Shown here: positions 9,300-16,392 of the stretch, one piece after another
How positions within the stretch are numbered: position 1 is the stretch's first letter
Layout: each line of letters opens with the position of its first letter
Origin: an uncultured Eubacteriales bacterium
Lineage (GTDB): Bacteria; Bacillota_A; Clostridia; Oscillospirales; Oscillospiraceae
Direction: 5' to 3'
Length of the DNA stretch: 31,662 nucleotides
NCBI GenBank assembly: GCA_900319835.1
Contig: ONPY01000015.1
Coordinates: 1-31,662, forward strand
The notes under the pieces: generated by a model
What the model saw: the letters and a program-made list of their open reading frames with translations, nothing else
Database searches by the model: none
Told to the model about the DNA's origin: nothing
Position numbers and translations under genes: made by a program

Positions 9300-9450
9300 A
9301 CCGGGTTGTTCGTTTCCCCCGTCCGGGACAGGGATGGAGAGCAGCAGCGTAAAGCGGCCGGGGGAATCGGTCCGCGTTTCGACCATGCCGCCGCAGCGCT
9401 CGGCCGTGTCGCGGATGATCTTGAGACTGTAACTGTCGAAAGAGTGTTCC
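9300..9450 (-). pseudogene. Relic of a GHKL-type sensor histidine kinase C-terminus
   Basis: In one minus-strand frame about 50 codons read EHSFDSYSLKIIRDTAERC, then GGMVETRTDSPGRFTLLLSIP. This is the pattern of the last GHKL ATP-lid and beta-strands (G-L-K-I-I-R-xx-A-E-x-Y-G-G ... GRF ... LP). The two glycines of the G-x-G-L motif are replaced, and no longer kinase frame exists on either side. Apart from this, the gap 9104-9672 holds only a hairpin at 9613-9640; I see no other gene there. Confidence 0.45.
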
Positions 9451-9612
9451 GGCCCGTGAGATAATAAAGGGAGTATAGCCCAAAGTATTTTCTCAATAAG
9501 GAGGCACAGTGTTCTACATAGGCTTGAATAGAACTATCATCAGCCGATAGCAGTTTTTCTTTATCTCCGGTCCAGTATGTAAATAGGCTTTGCTTTCCTT
9601 CCGCAAGAGAGA

Positions 9613-9640
9613 CGGGCGCAGGCTTTCATGCCTGCGCCCG
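9613..9640 (-). terminator. Hairpin downstream of the iron alcohol dehydrogenase gene
   Basis: Perfect 11-base arms CGGGCGCAGGC and GCCTGCGCCCG enclose a 6-base loop, 33 bp past the stop codon at 9673. Only a weak T-rich stretch follows on the minus strand, so termination may be partial. Confidence 0.55.
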
Positions 9641-9672
9641 GAGTTTCTGATCCTCGTGGTTTGCGCTTGCTG

Positions 9673-10884
9673 TTACGCCTCGGTCATGATGCAGCGGATA
9701 ACCTTTTCGCAGCGCTTCCTGTCGTAGACCACCGGCACGGGGTAGACGGGGTTGGCCTCCGCCAGCGCCCAGGTAACCATCTGGGGGATGTCCGCCTCCT
9801 TGATGAAGTCAAAGCCGGTTGGAATGTTCATCCGCCTGTTCATGGCGCGGATCTCATCGATAAAGGCTCGGGCCTTCTCCGTGTCCGTGCCGTCAAACTT
9901 CACGCCGGTCAGCTCCGCCAGATGGGCCAGCTTTTCCTCCACCGCCTCACCGTAATCCTCCAGCACGATGGGCAGGATTACAGCGTTTGCCAGACCGTGG
10001 GGCGTGTTGTACAGCCCGCCCAGGGTGTGCGCGATGGCGTGGACGTTGCCGACGCCCGCGCGGGTGAAGGCAAAGCCCGCCTTGTAGGAGGCGATCAGCA
10101 TCTGGGTGCGGGCCTCCATGTCGTTGCCGTCGTTGTACGCCCGCTCCAGGTATCGAAAGATCTCGCACACGGCCTCCTCCGCCAGACGGATGCTCTCGGC
10201 GGTGTTATAGGTCCAGCAGACGTAGGCCTCCACCGCATGGGTGAGGGCGTCCATGCCGGTGGTGGAGGTGATCTTCTGCGGCAGCTCACGGGTCATCTCC
10301 GGGTCAAGGATCGCGTACTTCGGTACCAGGTGCAGATCCATCAGCGCGTATTTGTGATGGGTCTCGGTATCGGTGATGACGGCGGCGATGGTGGTCTCCG
10401 AGCCGGTGCCCGCCGTGGTGGGCACCGCGATATAGGGCGGGATCTTTTTTCCCACCCGCAGCAGACCCGCCATCCTGCCGACCGGCGTGTGCGGCCGCAC
10501 CACCCGGGCGGCCGCGGCCTTGGCCGCGTCCATGGGGGAGCCGCCGCCGATGGCGATAAAGCCCTGGCAGCCGGTGTCCAGATAGAGCTTCTGAATCCGG
10601 TTGACCGTGTTCACGGAGGGGTTTGCCTCCACCTCGGCAAAGAGCGTATAGGCGATGCCGGCCCTGTCCAGCTCCTGCAGGATCTTCGGGGCCAGCTTCT
10701 TTCCCACGGTGGGGCCGGTGACGACCATGACCTTCTGAACCTTCTCCTTTTTCAGCAGCTCCGGGATTTTGTGCACGCTGCCGACGCCGGAGAACGGGAT
10801 CGGCCGACGCCAGTACAGGCACCGGGCGCCCACGTTGAAGACCGCCTGAAACCCACGATAGTACGCTTTCTTGACAAACGCCAT
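9673..10884 (-). CDS. Iron-containing alcohol dehydrogenase
   Basis: A 403-residue member of the Fe-ADH family, which interconverts alcohols and aldehydes or ketones with NAD(P). The NAD-binding GGGSPMDAAK motif (about residues 113-122) is present. So are PTTAGTGSETT and the metal-ligand segments: GMDALTHAVEAY, GVGNVHAIAHTLGG and NTPHGLANAVILP supply the Asp and His ligands. The ATG at 10884 has GGAGG 7 bases upstream; the preceding GTG at 10887 is a less well spaced alternative. It follows the ABC ATPase gene by 23 bp on the minus strand, making a permease-ATPase-dehydrogenase operon. Whether the dehydrogenase is linked to tungsten-dependent aldehyde metabolism is speculation; it could be a 1,3-propanediol or butanol dehydrogenase relative. 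Confidence 0.9.
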   Translation of the reverse strand: MAFVKKAYYRGFQAVFNVGARCLYWRRPIPFSGVGSVHKIPELLKKEKVQKVMVVTGPTVGKKLAPKILQELDRAGIAYTLFAEVEANPSVNTVNRIQKLYLDTGCQGFIAIGGGSPMDAAKAAAARVVRPHTPVGRMAGLLRVGKKIPPYIAVPTTAGTGSETTIAAVITDTETHHKYALMDLHLVPKYAILDPEMTRELPQKITSTTGMDALTHAVEAYVCWTYNTAESIRLAEEAVCEIFRYLERAYNDGNDMEARTQMLIASYKAGFAFTRAGVGNVHAIAHTLGGLYNTPHGLANAVILPIVLEDYGEAVEEKLAHLAELTGVKFDGTDTEKARAFIDEIRAMNRRMNIPTGFDFIKEADIPQMVTWALAEANPVYPVPVVYDRKRCEKVIRCIMTEA

Positions 10885-10907
10885 CACGATTCCTCCTTCA
10901 TCTGCTT

Positions 10908-11561
10908 TTATATGCCGAAAAACTCCAAAAACCGCCGGGTCTGCTCCTCCTGCGGGGAGGAGAGGACGCGCTCCGTATCCCCCTGCTCGATGAGCCTTCC
11001 CTCATGAAAGACCATGATCTGATGGGCCAGACGCCGGGCCTGGGAGATGCTGTGGGTGATGAGCAGAACCCCGCAGCCGGTTTCCCTGCAGCAGCTCCGG
11101 ATACATTCCTCCGCGGCGAGGGTGGATTCCATATCCATGGCCGCGGTGGGCTCGTCCAGAATCAAAAGATCATACCGTCGCATCAGGATGCGGCAGAGGG
11201 CCATGCGGGCCGTCTCGCCGCCGGAGAGCTTTTTCGCGCTCTGCCCGGCGAGGGCCTCAATGCCCAGGGCTTTCATCAGCGCCGCCGCGCGGGCGGGGTC
11301 GCTTCCGTTTTGAAGGATGTTCTTCTCCGTGCTCATGCGGAAGGGAAAACTCTTCTGCGGCAAATATCCCACCGAGACGCCGGACAGAATCGCGCGTCTG
11401 TCGTCCGCCGCTTCGATGCCGGAGAGCACCTTGGCAAAGGTGGATTTGCCGCTGCCGTTGGGACCGATGACCGCGGTGATTTTCCCCTCCGGCAGGTCAA
11501 GCTCCGGCAGGGAGAGCACCACGCGCCGGTTGTAGGTCTTGGTTAAGGCTGTCGTCTTCAT
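10908..11561 (-). CDS. tupC: ABC transporter ATP-binding protein, tungstate type
   Basis: A 217-residue ABC ATPase. Walker A is GPNGSGKST, the Q-loop lies in VGYLPQKSFPF, the signature is KLSGGETARMALCR, Walker B is LLILDEPTAAMD, and the switch His is in LLITHS. The length fits a single-domain importer ATPase. It overlaps the permease gene by 4 bp (ATGA), so the two proteins should form one transporter. The permease resembles TupB, which makes tungstate (or molybdate) the likely substrate. Start at 11561; the frame continues upstream but there it is antisense or out of frame with the permease. No substrate-binding gene is adjacent. Confidence 0.78.
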   Translation of the reverse strand: MKTTALTKTYNRRVVLSLPELDLPEGKITAVIGPNGSGKSTFAKVLSGIEAADDRRAILSGVSVGYLPQKSFPFRMSTEKNILQNGSDPARAAALMKALGIEALAGQSAKKLSGGETARMALCRILMRRYDLLILDEPTAAMDMESTLAAEECIRSCCRETGCGVLLITHSISQARRLAHQIMVFHEGRLIEQGDTERVLSSPQEEQTRRFLEFFGI

Positions 11562-12244
11562 CGGCTGAGCCTCCCCTGCATCACGCTGAGCACGATGTTC
11601 ACCAGCAGCGAAAGCGTCAGCAGGATGAGCCCGAGGGCGATGCCCAGGGTGAAGCTGCCGCGGTTGGTGTACATCATGATGGCGGTGGTCATGACGTTGG
11701 TCTTCCAGGCGATGGCGCCGCCCACCATGGCCACGGCGCCCACCTCCGCAATGGCGCGGGCAAAGGAGAGCAGATAGGCCGAGAAGATGGAGTACAGGCA
11801 CTCGTTCATGAGAAGCCTGTATTCCTTCAGCCGGCCGAAGCCCAGGCCCCTGGTGGTCTCGCGCAGGGCGGGGGCGGTGTCGGAAACGAAGGTCTCCATG
11901 ACGCCGATGATGATGGGCGTAATGAGCACCACCTGGGCCAGGATCATCAGCTTCACCGTAAAGAGTAGCTTCAGGTGACGGAAGGGCCCGACGCCGGAGA
12001 AGAGCATGTAAAACAGCAGGCCGCAGACCACGGGCGGCATGCCGATGAGCGTGCGGTTGAGCACCAGCAGCAGCTTCCGGCCCGGGAAACGCTCCGCCCC
12101 GAGCAGGATCCCGAGGGGCACGCCGAGGGCAAGTGCAAGGATCGAGCTTGTCAGGCAGACCCTGGCCGTGGTGGAGAGAATATTCAGAAGCTCCGGATCG
12201 GCCGAAAGGATCAGCTCGATCGCTTTTCGAATGGAGGAACCCAT
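11558..12244 (-). CDS. tupB: ABC transporter permease, tungstate (TupB) type
   Basis: A 228-residue membrane protein with about five to six hydrophobic helices and the binding-protein-dependent permease loop ETTRGLGFGRLKEYRLLMNE followed by AEVGAVAMVGGAI. The segment PPVVCGLLFYMLFSGVGPF then LMILAQVVLITPIIIG is characteristic of TupB/WtpB-like permeases. The ATG at 12244 has AAAGGA nine bases upstream; a TTG at 12253 is too close to that site. Tungstate feeds cofactors of tungsten enzymes such as aldehyde ferredoxin oxidoreductases or formate dehydrogenases. The expected tupA lipoprotein gene is absent upstream, where repeat and tRNA-like scar DNA begins within 130 bp. Confidence 0.75.
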   Translation of the reverse strand: MGSSIRKAIELILSADPELLNILSTTARVCLTSSILALALGVPLGILLGAERFPGRKLLLVLNRTLIGMPPVVCGLLFYMLFSGVGPFRHLKLLFTVKLMILAQVVLITPIIIGVMETFVSDTAPALRETTRGLGFGRLKEYRLLMNECLYSIFSAYLLSFARAIAEVGAVAMVGGAIAWKTNVMTTAIMMYTNRGSFTLGIALGLILLTLSLLVNIVLSVMQGRLSR

Positions 12245-12366
12245 AAAACACAATCCTTTTGAAAATAGCCGCGGAGACTGAACAGCACCCCATTTGTTAG
12301 ACAGTATGGTAAGATTTTATGTATCGTGTTCATTTTTTGATTCTCTCTTTCCTTACTCCGGTGTGC

Positions 12367-12422
12367 AGTTCAGATTCCTCCCGTAAGGGGAGGATATCTT
12401 CATATTATCACGCAAAATCAGC
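12367..12422. repeat. 56-bp dispersed repeat, copy R1
   Basis: Matches copy R2 (28203-28258) at 46 of 56 positions without gaps and in the same orientation. Shared blocks are AGTTCAGAT, CCTCCC, GGGAGGATATCTT and GCAAAATCAGC. The CCTCCC/GGGAGG arms form a hairpin whose loop differs between copies. It begins the scar region 12245-12897, which has no gene. Confidence 0.75.
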
Positions 12423-12485
12423 TTTTACAATTCTCACAAAGCCGTGACAAACCGAAAAGCGGGGAGAGAGCCCGGTTTCAACGAC

Positions 12486-12658
12486 CTCCGGGTTATCGCT
12501 CTGCGCCGCCTTGCGGTAATGCGAAAAATGCTGCGGGCTTACGCTGATCCTCGCATTTTTCGACTGCTGCGGATAAGGCGCCTGCCCTTCCTCTGCCACC
12601 GGCAGCGGGCAGGTGCCTTATCCCAACGAGCTCCGCTCGCCGGTCTCATAACCCGGAG
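12486..12658. repeat. Initiator-tRNA-like arms enclosing a structured element
   Basis: CTCCGGGTTAT (12486-12496) and ATAACCCGGAG (12648-12658) are exact 11-base inverted copies of the anticodon-arm half of initiator tRNA, whose CTCATAACCCG holds the CAU anticodon. CAACGAC beside the left arm also matches the tRNA variable/T-arm region. A stem-loop element lies between them. Confidence 0.55.
12508..12623. repeat. Covarying structured element, copy A
   Basis: A 116-bp unit beginning GCCTTGCGGT and ending ATCC. Stem 1 is CGAAAAATGC (12522-12531) with GCATTTTTCG (12553-12562). Stem 2 has 17-base arms (12571-12587 and 12607-12623, one G-U pair) and an inner CTGCCACCGGCAG mini-hairpin. Loop 1 holds CGGGCTTACGCTGATCCTC, identical in copy B at 27441-27555. 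Between the copies the stems change with compensation while the loops stay the same. No protein-coding function is apparent. Confidence 0.75.
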
Positions 12659-12682
12659 AGCAGATCACGGCTTTCTCTCAGA

Positions 12683-12724
12683 CAAAACGAAAAAGAGACG
12701 CACAGGCGTCTCTTTTTCGTTTTG
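12683..12724. terminator. Bidirectional hairpin terminator
   Basis: Arms of 19 bases (12683-12701 and 12706-12724) are perfectly complementary around ACAG. The outer half is A-rich on the left and T-rich on the right, so it can terminate in either direction. It adjoins a tRNA-3'-end-like fragment, just as the hairpins at 27379 and 28298 do. Confidence 0.7.
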
Positions 12725-12747
12725 GTGCGGGGGGAAGGATTTGAATT
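12723..12747 (-). pseudogene. Degenerate tRNA 3'-end remnant
   Basis: GGTGCGGGGGGAAGGATTTG resembles the reverse complement of the initiator tRNA 3' end seen at 28330-28374 (GGTTGCGGGGGAAGGATTTG), with two differences. The rest of the tRNA is missing. Confidence 0.4.
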
Positions 12748-12897
12748 TCAACAGCAGAATCTATTGTATTTTATCTGGCAGTAAAACATCCCTATTTATT
12801 AAAATTCAGTGTTTTTCTGTACCTGTTCCAACCCGAGCGCACATCGCTATTAAGCTGTAACGGGTCAGAAATGTGGTCAAAAACGGGAGGAAAAACC

Positions 12898-13275
12898 ATG
12901 GAAAAATCAATCTTTGAAGCCCTCGGCGGGAGCTATACGACAGTCGGAGATTATCGCCTGCCGAATCTCACCGCGGAAGAAACGGAGCCGCTGCCTATCG
13001 ACAAATACGGCCGTATGCGGAAGCGGTATTTGAAAGCGCATCGGCCAGTGCTGTACATGAATCTGCTGACGACCGGCAAGCTGGATCGGCACCTGGCGGA
13101 GATCGACGAAGCCTGTGAGGAGCAGATGGAGCTGCTCGTCAAACAGATGGCACAGCGGGAGGGCATTACCGAAGAACTCAAAGCATCTGACCAGCTGGAA
13201 TGGGTGCGGCGCATGAACAGCATCCGCGACCGGGCGGAAGAGATCGTGCTGAGAGAGCTCATCTCGCAGGGATAA
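12898..13275 (+). CDS. tnpV: TnpV-family transposon-encoded protein
   Basis: A 125-residue protein that matches the small TnpV family found on Tn4451-like and other integrative elements of Firmicutes. It has MEKSIFEALGGSYTTVGDYR at the N-terminus, then the arginine-rich LPIDKYGRMRKRYLKAHRP and a C-terminal WVRRMNSIRDRAEEIVLREL helix. The ATG at 12898 has GGGAGG 7 bases upstream; the ATG at 12871 lacks one. The function of TnpV is not established. It is alone here, without a recombinase, so this is probably a leftover of a lost element. The stretch before it (12750-12890) has a TGTGGTCAAAAACG motif of the kind seen beside integrase genes, but no gene. Confidence 0.82.
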   Translation: MEKSIFEALGGSYTTVGDYRLPNLTAEETEPLPIDKYGRMRKRYLKAHRPVLYMNLLTTGKLDRHLAEIDEACEEQMELLVKQMAQREGITEELKASDQLEWVRRMNSIRDRAEEIVLRELISQG

Positions 13276-13294
13276 GCAGTGCAAAAAGAATCGA

Positions 13295-13338
13295 ATCCAG
13301 TCAAGTTTTTGCAATTAATTGCAAAAACTTGACTGGAT
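13295..13338. repeat. 44-bp perfect palindrome between tnpV and the truncated ATPase
   Basis: Twenty-two bases on each side of the centre at 13316/13317 are fully complementary, with no loop (core GCAATTAATTGC). It lies 20 bp after the tnpV stop codon and may act as its terminator. Its right arm supplies the -35 box of the next promoter. Confidence 0.85.
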
Positions 13339-13357
13339 AAAAAGCCTTTGCTATACT
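13329..13357 (+). promoter_or_regulatory. Near-consensus promoter reading into the truncated ATPase
   Basis: TTGACT (13329-13334), 17 bases, TATACT (13352-13357). Five of six bases match consensus in each box, with the optimal spacing. Confidence 0.7.
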
Positions 13358-13373
13358 GAAGCCGCAAAGGAGG

Positions 13374-14303
13374 GAATACGCCACCTATCTTTCAGGTCGC
13401 TGTGTCGAGATCAAGATGCTGCCGCTCTCGTTTCGGGAATTCCTGTATTTCCACGGCTTTCAACTTCGGGAAACGGCAAGCGCCCTGGGTGGGATAAAAA
13501 AGCAGGCGGTTGATCAAAATGGCGAACGCTATGAGCTTCGGGAGGTCTTTGACGCCTATCTGCGCTTTGGCGGCATGCCGGGAATTGCCGATGTGGGTCT
13601 GGACCAGGAGCGGGCGCTGACGCTGCTGGATGGGATCTACTCCACGGTCGTGGTGCGTGATATCCTGGAACGGGAGAAACGCCGCGGCCAGCGACAGATC
13701 ACCGACCCGGTGCTGCTGAGAAAGATCATTTTGTTCCTCGCCGGTAACATCGGGAGCACGGTGTCCGCCAACTCAATCGGCAATACGCTGGTGAATGAGG
13801 GACTCCTGGAGGAAGGTGCACGGAAGACCGCCCCCAGCGCCCACACGGTACAGGCCTATGTAGGCGCTCTGCTGGAATCCTATATCTTCTATGAGGTCAA
13901 GCGCTTTGACATCAAAGGCAAGGAGTACCTGCGCACGCTGGGCAAATACTATATTGCCGACATCGGCCTGCGGAATTACTTGCTGGGCTTCCGAGATCGG
14001 GATACCGGGCATGTGCTGGAGAATATCGTCTACTTTGAGCTTTTACGCCGGGGCTATGATGTGGCCATCGGAAAGATCGACAATGCCGAGATCGATTTTA
14101 TCGCCTCGAACGCGGAGGAAAAGCTGTATGTTCAGGTCACGGAATCCATGAACAGCGAGGAGGTCCGCCGGCGTGAGCTGGCGCCACTGCAGAAGGTGCG
14201 GGACAACTATGAGAAAATGATCCTGTCCCTCGATCCTGGCCTGGAGACCAGCTTTGAAGGAATCAAATCGAAGAACCTCATCGACTGGCTGATCAGCGAA
14301 TAA
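13374..14303 (+). pseudogene. DUF4143 ATPase lacking its AAA domain (5'-truncated)
   Basis: The frame reads EYATYLSGRCVEIKMLPLSF, which in intact proteins follows the AAA ATP-binding domain, and continues through the complete DUF4143 region to LIDWLISE (about 310 codons). Intact members have roughly 100 further N-terminal residues with Walker A (GxRRxGKS), Walker B and sensor motifs; none is present upstream, where a promoter and a palindrome lie instead. A product could start at the ATG at 13416 (MLPLSFRE), giving 295 residues, but without ATP binding. The C-terminal part carries a restriction-endonuclease-like fold in this family (EIDFIAS...LYVQVT visible). The break at the palindrome suggests loss by recombination or insertion. 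Confidence 0.8.
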
Positions 14304-14353
14304 TTCGATTATTTTTTGCTGCGCATTCGAACCCCTGCTTTTGTTATGATGAG

Positions 14354-14389
14354 TATGGCACCCGTCAACCACAATCGACGGGTGCCATA
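14354..14389 (+). terminator. Hairpin after the truncated ATPase
   Basis: Perfect 13-base arms TATGGCACCCGTC and GACGGGTGCCATA around a 10-base loop, 50 bp past the stop, followed by a short T stretch. The remaining gap, 14390-14576, holds only the regulator's promoter and leader. Confidence 0.65.
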
Positions 14390-14472
14390 TTTGCGTCTGT
14401 TCCTTATTTGCGCTGCGGCGAGAAACACGCCGCCAGGCGGGCCAGTGCAAGCCCCCCGGGAAAAAGCGGGAA

Positions 14473-14502
14473 TTGCGCCGCGGCCGATCTCTGTGATATA
14501 AT
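14473..14502 (+). promoter_or_regulatory. Promoter for the SorC-family regulator
   Basis: TTGCGC (14473-14478), 18 bases, TATAAT (14497-14502). The transcript would have a leader of about 70 nt with a GC-rich hairpin before the start at 14577. Confidence 0.6.
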
Positions 14503-14576
14503 AAAAACAACGGCGCCCTCCCGCGGGGCGCGCCGCGCGGCAATCCGCAATCCCGATGCTTCTCCAGGAGGCTGCC

Positions 14577-15518
14577 ATGATTTCAAAGGATCAGAAAATC
14601 AAGAGGATGATCGAGGTGGCTCAGCTCTATTATGAAGAGGACAAGAGCCAGAACGAGATCGCAAAAGAGCTGGGGATCTCCCGGCCCCTTGTCAGCGTGA
14701 TTCTGTCCGAAGCGAAGGACCGCGGCATCGTCAAGGTGACGATCAACGACATCCGCTTTTCGGCGGAGCAGATCGCGGAGAGAATCAAAAACATCTACAA
14801 GATCAGCGAGATCACCATCGTCCCCGACGAGGAAAACGACGGTCTGACGAATGCAAAGGTGGCGGAGATCGCCTTCAACCAGTACTTCAGCAAGGCCAAC
14901 GACGGCAAGCGCGCCGGCATCGGCTGGGGAAACATGATCGGCAGGATGGCGGACTACGCCGCCACGCTGGATAACGCAGTCTTTACAAACGGGGCGGTTT
15001 TCCCCCTGGCCGGCGGGCTCAAGTCCATGACCCGGGACTATCATCTCAACGAGCTGGTCCGCATCTTTTCCCTGAAAACGGGAAGGGAGCCGTATTTCCT
15101 CTATGCCCCCGCGCTTCACGATACCCCCATGGAATACGAGCTTGCCAAAAAAACCGAGGCGTATGCGAGCATACGGGAGGAGTGGGACTACATGGAGCAG
15201 GCCCTGGTGTCCATCTCCAATTATCCGTCCTTCCCGGACCTGGGCGTGCGCTCGCTGTACGGAAACGCCCTGATGGAGAAGAAGGTCGTGGGGTGGATGC
15301 TGGCCCACTATTTTGACTCCTACGGCCGGATCATCTCCCCCGCGGCGGAGGCGACGCTGCAGGCCTCGGTCAAGCAGCTGAAGCTGACGGATCTGACGGC
15401 CGTGTGCTCCAACCAGATCAAGCCGCAGTGCGTGGTCGGCGCGCTGCGAACGGGGATCATCGACCGGCTGATCATCCCGCTCAGCCTGGCGGAAAAAGTG
15501 GCGGGAACTACAATTTAA
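14577..15518 (+). CDS. SorC/LsrR-family sugar-sensing transcriptional regulator
   Basis: A 313-residue regulator. Residues about 10-60 form the helix-turn-helix (YYEEDKSQNEIAKELGISRP, LVSVILSEAKDRGIV). The rest is the SorC effector domain, a sugar-isomerase-like fold that binds phosphorylated sugars and includes AGIGWGNMIGRM. The family includes LsrR, DeoR of Bacillus and SorC, which are usually inducer-relieved repressors whose ligand is the phosphorylated substrate of the operon. The ATG at 14577 has CCAGGAGG 6 bases upstream. Its gene ends inside operator 1 and is followed by its own terminator and the promoter of the dhaL operon on the same strand. It therefore very likely controls that operon and senses a phosphorylated product of DhaK/DhaL. 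Confidence 0.88.
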   Translation: MISKDQKIKRMIEVAQLYYEEDKSQNEIAKELGISRPLVSVILSEAKDRGIVKVTINDIRFSAEQIAERIKNIYKISEITIVPDEENDGLTNAKVAEIAFNQYFSKANDGKRAGIGWGNMIGRMADYAATLDNAVFTNGAVFPLAGGLKSMTRDYHLNELVRIFSLKTGREPYFLYAPALHDTPMEYELAKKTEAYASIREEWDYMEQALVSISNYPSFPDLGVRSLYGNALMEKKVVGWMLAHYFDSYGRIISPAAEATLQASVKQLKLTDLTAVCSNQIKPQCVVGALRTGIIDRLIIPLSLAEKVAGTTI

Positions 15519-15527
15519 CATATGTTA
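15516..15527. promoter_or_regulatory. Operator 1 (SorC-type palindrome)
   Basis: TAACATATGTTA is a perfect 12-bp palindrome overlapping the regulator's stop codon. It shares TAACA/TGTTA arms with operator 2. The two sites lie about 160 bp apart on either side of the operon promoter, suggesting looping. Confidence 0.55.
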
Positions 15528-15535
15528 TTTTTTGT

Positions 15536-15587
15536 GACATTATTGCCTAAAGGCCGCAAATCGGATTTGGCGATAATGTCTTTTTTT
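15536..15587 (+). terminator. Terminator of the regulator gene
   Basis: GACATTATTGCC and GGCGATAATGTC form a 12-base stem (one mismatch that can be G-U) around a 21-nt loop, and are followed directly by TTTTTTT. Confidence 0.75.
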
Positions 15588-15608
15588 GCGAATAGCGCAC
15601 AAATTTGC

Positions 15609-15637
15609 TTGACTCACCCTTGAAAAAGTAGTAAAAG
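15609..15637 (+). promoter_or_regulatory. Promoter of the dhaL-dhaK-lsrF-transporter operon
   Basis: TTGACT (15609-15614), 17 bases, TAAAAG (15632-15637). The -10 is weak (4 of 6). Operator 2 lies about 40 bp downstream, in the predicted transcribed leader, where a bound repressor would block elongation or initiation. Confidence 0.6.
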
Positions 15638-15674
15638 AAAACTGAGCGAAAAGCGCAACAACAAGCGCAAGAAA

Positions 15675-15688
15675 TTAACATTTGTTAA
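15675..15688. promoter_or_regulatory. Operator 2 (SorC-type palindrome)
   Basis: TTAACATTTGTTAA has perfect six-base arms (TTAACA/TGTTAA) around TT. It matches operator 1 and sits 26 bp before the dhaL start codon. Confidence 0.6.
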
Positions 15689-15714
15689 AATCCAGCCGGA
15701 AGAAGGAATAGGAT

Positions 15715-16326
15715 ATGATTTCGAAAAAGGAACTTGCCAGCAGATTCGTGAACGCCTGCGAAAACGTGATCGCTGCCGAGGGCGAGCTGACGGAGATCGA
15801 CTCCAAGTTCGGTGACGCCGACCACGGCCTGACCATGCACAAGATCGGCGCGGCCATCAAGGACGCGGTCTGCGCCTCGGACGGCAATATCAAGGAAATG
15901 CTGGATGACGCGGCCATGGCGGTCATGGGCCTCAACGGCGGCAGCGCCGTCCCCCTGTGGAACACCTGGCTGGACGGCATGCAGGAGGGGGCTCCCGAGG
16001 CAGAGGAAGTCGACGTGCAGGGACTCAAGGCCATCTTCGCCGCGGCCTTTGAGGAACTGGACGATATGTCCGGGGCCAAGGTCGGCGACAAGACCATGAT
16101 GGACGCGGTGATCCCCGCCTCCGAGGCCATCGCCGATTACGCCGGCGACAGCGAGAGCGAGCTGTTTGCCGCGGCGGCGGAAGCGGCCCTGAAGGGCGCC
16201 GAGAACAGCAAGAACTTCGTCTCCAAGTTCGGCAGAGCCAAGAGCTACGGCCAGAAGACGATCGGCACGCCCGACGCGGGCGCCGTCTCCATGTCCAAGT
16301 TCTTTGAGGGCCTGGCAAAGGCGTAA
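15715..16326 (+). CDS. dhaL: Dihydroxyacetone kinase-like DhaL (nucleotide-binding) subunit
   Basis: A 203-residue all-helical DAK2-domain protein. The Mg/nucleotide-binding aspartates are kept in DSKFGDADHGLTM (D28, D33, D35). GLNGGSAVPLWNTW, GDKTMMDAVIP and GRAKSYGQKTIG follow, matching E. coli DhaL along its length. DhaL holds the nucleotide and passes phosphate to the substrate bound covalently by DhaK. Here dhaL comes first and dhaK follows 66 bp later, the reverse of the usual order. No DhaM or other PTS component is in the window, so ATP may be the direct donor, as in ATP-dependent Dha and erythrulose kinases. The start has AAGGA about 8-10 bases upstream. Confidence 0.9.
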   Translation: MISKKELASRFVNACENVIAAEGELTEIDSKFGDADHGLTMHKIGAAIKDAVCASDGNIKEMLDDAAMAVMGLNGGSAVPLWNTWLDGMQEGAPEAEEVDVQGLKAIFAAAFEELDDMSGAKVGDKTMMDAVIPASEAIADYAGDSESELFAAAAEAALKGAENSKNFVSKFGRAKSYGQKTIGTPDAGAVSMSKFFEGLAKA

Positions 16327-16392
16327 GCAAACCCCCGTTAAAACAGAAGTCCAAAATACCACCACAATATATTCGAGAGGAGTTCACACAGT

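Noticed and set aside
12444..12860. 138-codon plus-strand frame in the scar region
   Set aside because: It runs through the structured element, a terminator and a tRNA remnant; it has no ribosome binding site and no domain.
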